A DNA stretch of 7,268 bases from Alphaproteobacteria bacterium (GTDB lineage Bacteria; Pseudomonadota; Alphaproteobacteria; Puniceispirillales; Marisalimonadaceae), in NCBI GenBank assembly GCA_016777645.1, contig JADHRC010000079.1, forward strand, positions 1 through 7,268. Direction: 5' to 3'. A program made the position numbers and the translations under genes. The notes beneath the pieces were generated by a model, which saw nothing but the letters and a program-made list of their open reading frames with translations, was not told the DNA's origin and searched no databases. Below are positions 1 through 5,349 of the stretch, piece after piece. The number at the start of each line of letters is the position of its first letter. Positions within the stretch are counted from its first letter, which is position 1.

Positions 1-585
1 CTAAAAAAACCTTTATTATGGGTAATTGATCCAATAGATGGAACAAAAAATTATATTAATAATACAAATGAATTCTGTACAATGATTTCTTTGGTTTCTG
101 ATACTATACCTATTGCAACATTTATATATTACCCCTTAAAAGAATTGTTGGTTTATGCCTTTAAAGGTTTCGGATCTTACTTAATAAGGTTTAATTCTAA
201 AAAAACTTCGAGATTATTTGTTAAGAAACAGAATATAGAAAATATTTTAGGTTCGGGCGGGACAAAAGGAATAGCAGAGCCCTTAAGACAAACAGTCCTG
301 AAAAATTTAAGAAATAACACAAAAAGATTATTTGTTGGTAGTGCAGGAATAGAAACAATAATGCTTGCTACTAATCAAATACATTTTATTTTTCATGGCA
401 GAGTAACTCCTTGGGATCATTCTCCGTTGGATCTGATTATAAGAGAAGCTGGTGGCTGTGTTTTTATGGTAAATGATAAAAAAAACTTTAATACATTTTC
501 AGAAGGACCAATTTTAGCTGCTTCAAATAACCAAATATGGGAAGAAATAAAAGAAATAGCATTTAAAAAGAATGATGTTAATTAA
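1..585 (+). CDS. Inositol monophosphatase family phosphatase, 5'-truncated
   Basis: Partial gene: the frame is open from base 1, so the start lies upstream of the window; 194 residues remain of a family that usually has about 250-270. Members are Mg2+-dependent, Li+-sensitive phosphomonoesterases acting on inositol phosphate, histidinol phosphate, PAP or similar small substrates. The first metal-binding motif WVIDPIDGT lies at visible residues 7-15 (Asp10 and Asp13 are the ligands) and the second, PWDHSPLDLIIREAGG, at 137-152 (Asp139). The Glu-Glu motif that normally precedes them is outside the window. The PWDH form, rather than the usual WDxAAG, resembles a subgroup I recall from alphaproteobacteria whose substrate is not settled, so I do not call it SuhB, CysQ or HisN. 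An internal ATG at base 82 is not the start, because the DPIDGT motif lies upstream of it in frame. It is convergent with the dehydrogenase gene, with 5 bases between stop codons. No signal peptide can be assessed. Confidence 0.93.
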   Translation, partial: LKKPLLWVIDPIDGTKNYINNTNEFCTMISLVSDTIPIATFIYYPLKELLVYAFKGFGSYLIRFNSKKTSRLFVKKQNIENILGSGGTKGIAEPLRQTVLKNLRNNTKRLFVGSAGIETIMLATNQIHFIFHGRVTPWDHSPLDLIIREAGGCVFMVNDKKNFNTFSEGPILAASNNQIWEEIKEIAFKKNDVN

Positions 586-590
586 CTATT

Positions 591-1355
591 TTAACTTCTT
601 TTGACAATTTTAAATGGATTAAAAGCTTGATCACCTGCCATAATTTCAATTTTATTTATATTAATATTTTTAGGTCTTGTAGCAATCCAATAAATAGTTT
701 CAGCAATGTCTTGAGGTTTTATAAATCGCGTATCCTTATAAACTTGTGATGCTTTTTCTCTATCTCCTTTAAATCTAACTAAAGAAAATTCAGTCTCGGC
801 TAGACCTGGTTCTACGGAGGTAACATTAATACCTTTTCCGACCAAATCTGCTCTTAAGTTCAAGGAAAATTGACTGACAAAAGCCTTTGTTCCACCGTAA
901 ACATTTCCTCCAGGATAAGGATAAGATCCCGCAACAGAACCTATGTTGATGATGTGGCCTTCGCCATTATTTACCATTGACGGTAGAATATTCCTTGTGG
1001 CATATATCAGTCCTTTTATATTGGTGTCAATCATTTGATCCCAATCATCTATATTTGCTTCGTCAGCTCCTTCTAATCCTAATGCTAAGCCGGCGTTATT
1101 GCATAATACAGACACTTGATTAAAATTTGGTGGAAGATTTTCAATAGCTGTTTTTACTGCTTTCCTATCACTAATATCAAAAGAAAGTGGTAAACAAAAC
1201 TCTCCTAATTCTCTAGCAAGATCTTCTAACCTATCACCTCTTCTGCCAGTAATAATTGTTTGCCAACCTTTAGCATTAAATAATTCGGCGGTAGCTCTTC
1301 CAAAACCAGATGTGGCTCCAGTTATTAAAATAGTCTTAGGTAATTTATTCTGCAT
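591..1355 (-). CDS. ydfG: YdfG-like NADP-dependent short-chain dehydrogenase
   Basis: A cytosolic SDR oxidoreductase of 254 residues (E. coli YdfG has 248) that closely resembles YdfG, an NADP+-dependent 3-hydroxy acid / L-allo-threonine dehydrogenase. Visible motifs: cofactor loop TGATSGFG (12-19), TGRR (36-39) whose basic residues favour NADP(H), NNAG (86-89), and the catalytic tetrad Asn112, Ser140, Tyr153 and Lys157 in YGGTK. Strings such as NNAGLALG, GHIINIGS, GGNVYG, AFV.QFSLNLR, EPGL.ETEFS.VRFKGD and NINK.E.M follow YdfG. Start choice: the frame is open up to base 1409, but the first 18 codons lie wholly inside mazG. Two ATGs abut at 1358 and 1355, and AGAGG (1365-1361) is 5 bases from the second, so I chose 1355. 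The gene overlaps the mazG stop by 11 bases, which suggests translational coupling. Physiological substrate in this organism is unknown; pyrimidine (RutE-like) or serine catabolism roles proposed for YdfG relatives cannot be judged here. Confidence 0.94.
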   Translation of the reverse strand: MQNKLPKTILITGATSGFGRATAELFNAKGWQTIITGRRGDRLEDLARELGEFCLPLSFDISDRKAVKTAIENLPPNFNQVSVLCNNAGLALGLEGADEANIDDWDQMIDTNIKGLIYATRNILPSMVNNGEGHIINIGSVAGSYPYPGGNVYGGTKAFVSQFSLNLRADLVGKGINVTSVEPGLAETEFSLVRFKGDREKASQVYKDTRFIKPQDIAETIYWIATRPKNININKIEIMAGDQAFNPFKIVKRS

Positions 1356-2187
1356 CATTTCCTCTTTTTGTATTATTTTTAGCCTTTGTCCAAAGGATTT
1401 TTTTTTCACTTTCTTTTAAATCATGCCATTTTATATTTTTATCTTCAACTAAGTTTTCCATTTCATTAAATCTTTCAATGAATTTCTCATTTGCTTTTCG
1501 AATAACTTGATCTGGGTCAAGATTTAAGTGTCTGGATAAATTTATTAAAGTGAAAAAAACATCACCTAGCTCTTCTGTAATAGAGTCTTCTTTTTTAGAT
1601 TTTATAGCTAATTTTAATTCATCTAATTCTTCATCAACCTTTTCAATTACTTTGTAATGATTTTCCCAATCAAAATTGAGTGAAGCAGCCTTTTTTTGAA
1701 TTTTTAATGACCTAAGGATAGACGGAATATTCTTTTCAATCTTATTTAATGTATTTAGTTTTTTTAAATTTTGTTCGCTCATTTCTAAATTTTTAATTCT
1801 TTCCCAACTTTCATGTGGTAGGTCATTATTTAAATATGTAGAATCAAAAATTTGTGGATGTCGTCTTATAATTTTTTTTGATATTTCTTCGGCAACATCA
1901 TCAAATGTGAAGTCGCCTTCATCAGAAGCTACTTGAGAGATTAAAATTACTTGTAATAATAAATCACCTAATTCATTTCTAATTTCGTTAATATTTTTTC
2001 TTTCTATTGCATTAACTAATTCATATGCCTCTTCTATTGAATAGGGAGCAAGTGATTCATAATTTTGTTTTAAGTCCCAAGGACATCCATTAATTGGATC
2101 TCTCAATAATTCAATAACCTTTCTTATTTTATCAATAGGTTTCAAATTATTTATTTCATTTAGTTTTCTATTTGTTATTTTTTTCAT
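1345..2187 (-). CDS. mazG: Nucleoside triphosphate pyrophosphohydrolase MazG
   Basis: Hydrolyses NTPs and dNTPs to the monophosphate and pyrophosphate in the cytosol; in E. coli it sanitises abnormal nucleotides and modulates ppGpp-linked survival. The 280 residues match the two-domain full-length form (E. coli 263). The N-terminal domain has LRDPxNGCPWD (28-38), the metal-binding EExxE at 52-56 (Glu52, Glu53, Glu56) with ExxD at 72-75, and RRHPQIFD (108-115). The C-terminal domain repeats the pattern: EELDE at 186-190, EELGD at 205-209. The catalytic acidic residues look intact in both domains. The ATG at 2187 is the only sensible start, placing GCPWD slightly further in than in E. coli because of about ten extra residues. 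Its leader is almost pure A (A6-G-A8 just before ATG) without a Shine-Dalgarno match. It heads a likely two-gene transcript with the downstream dehydrogenase. Its stop TAA (1347-1345) lies inside the start of that gene. Confidence 0.97.
   Translation of the reverse strand: MKKITNRKLNEINNLKPIDKIRKVIELLRDPINGCPWDLKQNYESLAPYSIEEAYELVNAIERKNINEIRNELGDLLLQVILISQVASDEGDFTFDDVAEEISKKIIRRHPQIFDSTYLNNDLPHESWERIKNLEMSEQNLKKLNTLNKIEKNIPSILRSLKIQKKAASLNFDWENHYKVIEKVDEELDELKLAIKSKKEDSITEELGDVFFTLINLSRHLNLDPDQVIRKANEKFIERFNEMENLVEDKNIKWHDLKESEKKILWTKAKNNTKRGNDAE
1361..1365 (-). promoter_or_regulatory. Ribosome binding site of the YdfG-like gene
   Basis: AGAGG on the minus strand lies inside the last codons of mazG. 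It is 2 bases before the ATG at 1358 and 5 bases before the ATG at 1355, which favours the second ATG as the initiator. Ribosomes finishing mazG would release next to this site. Confidence 0.6.
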
Positions 2188-2208
2188 TTTTTTTTCTTTT
2201 TTATGATA

Positions 2209-2237
2209 TTTATAATTTTTATATATTATTTAGTAAA
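2209..2237 (-). promoter_or_regulatory. Candidate promoter of mazG
   Basis: On the minus strand TTTACT (2237-2232) and TATAAA (2214-2209) are 17 bases apart, an acceptable sigma70-type arrangement ending about 20 bases before the mazG ATG. The whole 68-base region is nearly all A/T, so such hexamers are expected by chance; the call rests mainly on the divergent gene arrangement requiring a promoter here. Confidence 0.35.
2211..2216 (+). promoter_or_regulatory. Candidate -10 element for the DUF502 gene
   Basis: A perfect TATAAT on the plus strand, which would put transcription start near 2223 and leave a leader of about 33 bases. No convincing -35 box lies 16-18 bases upstream, where the sequence is a T tract. 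It overlaps the candidate mazG -10 on the other strand, so if both are real the two promoters share DNA. Confidence 0.3.
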
Positions 2238-2244
2238 AATAATC

Positions 2245-2250
2245 AGGAGA
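2245..2250 (+). promoter_or_regulatory. Ribosome binding site that fixes the TTG start of DUF502
   Basis: AGGAGA, the strongest Shine-Dalgarno match in the window, ends 5 bases before the TTG at 2256. There is no ATG nearby in this frame, so this site decides the start. Confidence 0.75.
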
Positions 2251-2255
2251 TTTAA

Positions 2256-2900
2256 TTGTCAGAGATTAAATTAAGTATATTTGCAAGGTTCAGGAGATAT
2301 TTTCTTGCTGGTATTTTAGTAACATCTCCAATTTTAATCACAGTTTATGTTACTTGGATAATAATTACTTTCATTGATACTCAAGTAGCAGGTTTACTTC
2401 CTGAAAGTTTGGATTTTACAAAAAAACTTCCACATCAAATTCCAGGTTTAGGTTTAATAATAAGCATCATTGTTATTACTTTTATTGGTGCAATAACACC
2501 AGGTTTCTTAGGAAGAACTCTTTTAAAAGTAGGCGAAAGAATTTTAGATAATACTCCCGTAGTTAGAAGCATTTACGGTGCTATAAAACAAATAATGGAA
2601 ACTGTGATGTCTACTAACTCTGAAAGTTTTAGAGAAGTTGTTTTAGTTGAATATCCTAGAAAAGGTATTTGGGTTATAGGTTTTGTAACTGGAGAGACAA
2701 AAGGGGAAGTCCAAACTTTAAATAAAGACACATTGATAAATGTTTTTATACCTACTACCCCTAATCCAACTAGTGGATTTCTTCTTTTTTTACCTAAAAA
2801 AGATTTAATCTATATGAATATGAAGGTAGAAGATGCTGTTAAAATGGTTATTTCTGGAGGTATTGTTACTCCAAAAATCAAAAGTTTAAAATCTAATTGA
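2256..2900 (+). CDS. DUF502 family inner-membrane protein
   Basis: A 214-residue membrane protein of the DUF502 / COV (CONTINUOUS VASCULAR RING-like) family, found widely in bacteria and plants; no biochemical function is established. Two hydrophobic segments are seen, about residues 15-40 (FLAGILVTSPILITVYVTW) and 65-85 (GLGLIISIIVITFIGAITPG), separated by a short polar loop. They are followed by the family hallmark PVVRSIYGAIKQ (101-112) and a soluble domain with FREVVLVEYPR (125-135), GFVTGE (142-147) and FIPTTPNPTSG (164-174). The length is typical and the gene looks intact. Translation starts at TTG with a strong AGGAGA site. It is divergent from mazG and runs tail to tail into recG with only 3 bases between stop codons. 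In alphaproteobacteria DUF502 genes are commonly seen beside recG, which matches here and may hint at a shared conserved locus rather than a shared function. Confidence 0.92.
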   Translation: MSEIKLSIFARFRRYFLAGILVTSPILITVYVTWIIITFIDTQVAGLLPESLDFTKKLPHQIPGLGLIISIIVITFIGAITPGFLGRTLLKVGERILDNTPVVRSIYGAIKQIMETVMSTNSESFREVVLVEYPRKGIWVIGFVTGETKGEVQTLNKDTLINVFIPTTPNPTSGFLLFLPKKDLIYMNMKVEDAVKMVISGGIVTPKIKSLKSN

Positions 2901-2903
2901 TTA

Positions 2904-5027
2904 TTATCCACCTTTTAACAATTTTATAGATTCGTTATTCTCAAATATTGATAATAAAGTGTTCACTTTATGAGATTGCATATTATTATTTAATAAATTT
3001 TCAGCCTCTTTTCTTGCAATTGGAATTAAATCACTATGAATGTGTAAATCAACAAATTTAAAATTAATATTTCCAGATTGTTTGCTGCCTAATATTTCTC
3101 CTGCACCCCTTAAAATCAGGTCATTTTCAGCAATTTCGAAGCCATCATCTGTTTCTTTCAATATTTTCAGCCTAGAATAAGCTATAGAAGATAATTGAGA
3201 CTTATATAGCAAAATACAAGAGGATTGTTTATTACTTCTTCCAACCCTACCTCTTAATTGATGAATTTGGGCTAAACCAAATCTCTCTGCACATTCTATT
3301 ACCATTATGGTCGCATCTGGAATATCTACACCAACTTCTATGACTGTGGTAGCAACTAGAATTTTACTATTACCATTTTTAAAATCTTCAATTGATTTTT
3401 CTCTTTCTTCTTGATTTTGTTTTCCATGAACAAGAGAGATACTATATTCTCTAAAATATTTTTTTAAAAATAAAAACCTTTCATTTACTGCGATAAGATC
3501 TAATCCTTCAGATTCTTCAATGAGGGGACAAACCCAATAAATCAAATCTCCATTTCTTATTGCTCTTTGAATAGATAATAATACATCTTCCAATTTGCTT
3601 TGAGGTGTTACATATGTTTTGATAGGCATTCTACCTATTGGTTTTTCTCTAATAGAGGATATGTCCATATCTCCATATGCTGTTAAGGCTAATGATCTTG
3701 GTATTGGCGTAGCCGTCATAACCAAAACATTAACATTTGTTCCTTTTTCAGATATTTCAACTCTCTGCTTAACTCCAAATCTATGCTGTTCATCAATTAC
3801 TGCTAAAGACAAATTTTTATATTGAATCTTTTTTGAAAATAATGCGTGTGTTCCAATAATTATTTGAATTTCACCTTGTTTAATTTTTTCAATGGTTTCT
3901 AGTCTATTTTTTTTAGGTTCTACGCTTCTTGATTCACCCAATAAAAGAGCCACCTTTATTTTCAAAGTTTTAGTTAGTGATTTTATAGAATTAAAATGCT
4001 GTATAGCTAATATTTCTGTTGGTACTAAAAGTACGGCTTGAGAGCCATCTGATACTGCATGAAGAATGGAAATAAAGGCTACAATTGTTTTACCTGATCC
4101 AACATCTCCTTGTAGCATTCTAATCATAGTATTTTTTGCAAAAAGGTCTGTTTTAATTTCATTGATAGCCTTTTCTTGGTTCTCTGTAAGTTGAAAAGGG
4201 ATTATTTTATAAAAATCATTTACTAGATTGGAATTTTTTAAAATGTTTTTATTCTGAAGTTTTGAGATTTTATTTTTAAGCAATGACATGGAAATTTGAT
4301 TTGCTATTAATTCATCAAGTGCAAGACGTTTTCTGTAAACACTATTTAAATTAGTATCAGAAATATTTTCTGGTATATGAATTTTTCTGATTGAAGTTTT
4401 CCAATCATGAAATTGATATTGTTTTATTATTGTTTCAGACAACCATTCTGTAATTTCTGGTATCCTTTTTTGGCCTTCATCTATAATTTTTGATATAAAT
4501 TTTTGATTAACACCTTCAAAAAGAGGATATTTATTTTCTATTTTAGGAACTTTATGTTTTTCTTTAATTGGAAAAACATAATCTGGATGTACTATTTGTG
4601 CAAGACCATTAAAGCTTTCAAATTTACCACTAACAATTAATTTTTTTCCTACTTGATAAATATTTTTCAGGTACTGAGTGTTTTTCCCAAAATAAATAAT
4701 ATCTAACCTTACATTACTTTCTTCGTTCAAGCCAAAAGTTATAATTTTAGAAATATTAACTTTTTTTCTAAAATTATAAGGAGGTATATTTACCTCTAAA
4801 ACTTCAACTTCACATGTAATAATTTCATTATTATTTATCGTTTTAAGTGATTTGTTTTTAAACCTATCTATAGAACTCGTTGGCAAATAAAATAAAAGAT
4901 TTATAAGATAAGGCCCAATTTTTTTTTCAAGTAACTGTAATTTTTTTTCTCCAACACCTTTTAAATTTCCTAAAGAAGAAAATAATCTAAAAATGTTGTC
5001 AGGTCTTTTAATTATTAAATTGGACAA
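2904..5027 (-). CDS. recG: ATP-dependent DNA helicase RecG
   Basis: A monomeric superfamily 2 dsDNA translocase that regresses stalled replication forks and processes Holliday junctions, R-loops and D-loops. The 707 residues match the family (E. coli 693). Order: N-terminal region with the helix-hairpin-like LKGVGEKK (22-29) and the wedge/OB-fold around residues 65-155; Q-motif-like FQLTENQEKAI (278-288); Walker A GDVGSGKT (307-314); Walker B DEQH (412-415); motif III TATPIPRSLA (438-447); motif V region VATTVIEVGVDIP (558-570); motif VI QLRGRVGRS (590-598); and the TRG translocation motif with ENDLILRGAGEILGSKQSG (634-652). All catalytic motifs are intact. The start is TTG at 5027: no ATG occurs in frame before the upstream stop at 5048, and the sequence from residue 10 (DNIFRLFSSLGNLKGVG) aligns with the usual alphaproteobacterial N-terminus. 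The leader has AAAGG 11 bases upstream, a weak, distant site. It is divergent from sdhE-mfd. Confidence 0.98.
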   Translation of the reverse strand: MSNLIIKRPDNIFRLFSSLGNLKGVGEKKLQLLEKKIGPYLINLLFYLPTSSIDRFKNKSLKTINNNEIITCEVEVLEVNIPPYNFRKKVNISKIITFGLNEESNVRLDIIYFGKNTQYLKNIYQVGKKLIVSGKFESFNGLAQIVHPDYVFPIKEKHKVPKIENKYPLFEGVNQKFISKIIDEGQKRIPEITEWLSETIIKQYQFHDWKTSIRKIHIPENISDTNLNSVYRKRLALDELIANQISMSLLKNKISKLQNKNILKNSNLVNDFYKIIPFQLTENQEKAINEIKTDLFAKNTMIRMLQGDVGSGKTIVAFISILHAVSDGSQAVLLVPTEILAIQHFNSIKSLTKTLKIKVALLLGESRSVEPKKNRLETIEKIKQGEIQIIIGTHALFSKKIQYKNLSLAVIDEQHRFGVKQRVEISEKGTNVNVLVMTATPIPRSLALTAYGDMDISSIREKPIGRMPIKTYVTPQSKLEDVLLSIQRAIRNGDLIYWVCPLIEESEGLDLIAVNERFLFLKKYFREYSISLVHGKQNQEEREKSIEDFKNGNSKILVATTVIEVGVDIPDATIMVIECAERFGLAQIHQLRGRVGRSNKQSSCILLYKSQLSSIAYSRLKILKETDDGFEIAENDLILRGAGEILGSKQSGNINFKFVDLHIHSDLIPIARKEAENLLNNNMQSHKVNTLLSIFENNESIKLLKGG
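2954..2971. repeat. Perfect palindrome inside the 3' end of recG
   Basis: ATAAAGTG TT CACTTTAT is an 8-base perfect inverted repeat with a 2-base centre. It lies 54 bases after the DUF502 stop and within codons for HKVNTL of recG. As RNA it would form a stem of about 7 pairs with a GUUC loop. No U tract follows in either direction, so it is not a canonical intrinsic terminator, although it is the nearest clear dyad to the tight DUF502/recG junction. Confidence 0.5.
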
Positions 5028-5052
5028 GATATTAAAAACCTTTATTTATAAT
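5021..5052 (+). promoter_or_regulatory. Candidate promoter of sdhE-mfd
   Basis: A perfect TATAAT at 5047-5052 and TGGACA (one mismatch to TTGACA) at 5021-5026, with a rather long 20-base spacer. Transcription would start near 5059, about 31 bases before the sdhE start. The -35 box overlaps the first codons of recG. The match is suggestive but the DNA is very A/T-rich. Confidence 0.35.
5032..5044 (-). repeat. Leader repeat copy 1, before recG
   Basis: Read on the minus strand this is TAAAGGTTTTTAA, identical over 13 bases to 5336-5348 on the plus strand. It contains the only Shine-Dalgarno-like sequence (AAAGG) before the recG TTG start, at a spacing of 11 bases. Confidence 0.5.
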
Positions 5053-5081
5053 CATATCATCAATTTATATATAACTGTAAA
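5051..5081 (-). promoter_or_regulatory. Candidate promoter of recG
   Basis: On the minus strand TTTACA (5081-5076, one mismatch to TTGACA) and TATGAT (5056-5051) are 19 bases apart. Transcription would start near 5044, leaving a leader of about 17 bases before the TTG. It overlaps the candidate sdhE promoter, so the two would compete for RNA polymerase if both are used. Confidence 0.33.
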
Positions 5082-5090
5082 GAGAAGAAA

Positions 5091-5348
5091 TTGGAAAATA
5101 GAAGTGTTTTTATAAAAAAATTAATTTACAGGTCAAAATATACCGGAACTAGAGAAACAGACATATTACTTGGTACATTTGCTGAAAAACATCTAGTTAA
5201 TCTTTCTGATGAAAATTTATTAGCTTATGAGCAACTCCTTCAATCTGGTGATCCTAGAATATGGCGTTTATCAATAGATATAGAGCAAACAGAATCTGAA
5301 AAGGAAAGAACTTTAATAAACTTAATTAGAGATTTTAAAGGTTTTTAA
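5091..5348 (+). CDS. sdhE: Succinate dehydrogenase assembly factor SdhE (FAD assembly)
   Basis: A small soluble protein of 85 residues (family 80-100; DUF339 / Sdh5 / SDHAF2) that promotes covalent attachment of FAD to the SdhA flavoprotein subunit of succinate dehydrogenase. Recognised from KKLIYRSKYTGTRETD (9-24), LLGTFAEKHL (26-35), LSDENLLAYEQLLQSGDPRIWRL, split here as residues 38-47 and 48-60, and the helical C-terminus. The family signature RGxxE appears as T18-G19-T20-R21-E22: Gly and Glu are kept, the first Arg is Thr. The start is TTG at 5091; no ATG exists in frame between the upstream stop at 5049 and the conserved core. The leader AGAGAAG (5081-5087) is a weak ribosome site. It is followed after 1 base by mfd, so the two are almost surely cotranscribed. 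SDH subunit genes are not in the window, as is common for sdhE in alphaproteobacteria. Confidence 0.93.
   Translation: MENRSVFIKKLIYRSKYTGTRETDILLGTFAEKHLVNLSDENLLAYEQLLQSGDPRIWRLSIDIEQTESEKERTLINLIRDFKGF
5336..5348 (+). repeat. Leader repeat copy 2, before mfd, with ribosome site
   Basis: TAAAGGTTTTTAA, the inverted partner of 5032-5044. It covers the last codons and TAA stop of sdhE. Its AAAGG (5337-5341) lies 8 bases before the TTG start of mfd and is the likely ribosome binding site of that gene. Confidence 0.5.
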
Positions 5349-5349
5349 A

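Noticed and set aside
82..84. ATG at 82 as the start of the phosphatase
   Set aside because: The same frame upstream encodes the essential WVIDPIDGT metal motif, so the true start is before the window.
1356..1409. An N-terminal extension of the dehydrogenase by 18 codons starting at base 1409
   Set aside because: It lies entirely within mazG in another frame, has no ribosome site, and would put the cofactor loop about 30 residues in, unlike YdfG where it is near the N-terminus.
2178..2240. The T-rich intergenic stretch as a terminator or small RNA
   Set aside because: There is no G/C stem before the T tract, and the genes on both sides point away from it, so it is best read as an A/T-rich divergent promoter region.
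2954..2971. The palindrome as an intrinsic terminator for DUF502 or recG
   Set aside because: No run of U follows in either direction and the stem is A/U-rich; it is also explained by recG codons. I list it only as a repeat.
3619..3825. A 68-codon plus-strand reading frame opposite recG
   Set aside because: It lies wholly antisense to the conserved motor core of recG (TATPIP and DEQH region), has no ribosome site, and its product matches no family I recognise; it is a shadow of conserved coding sequence.
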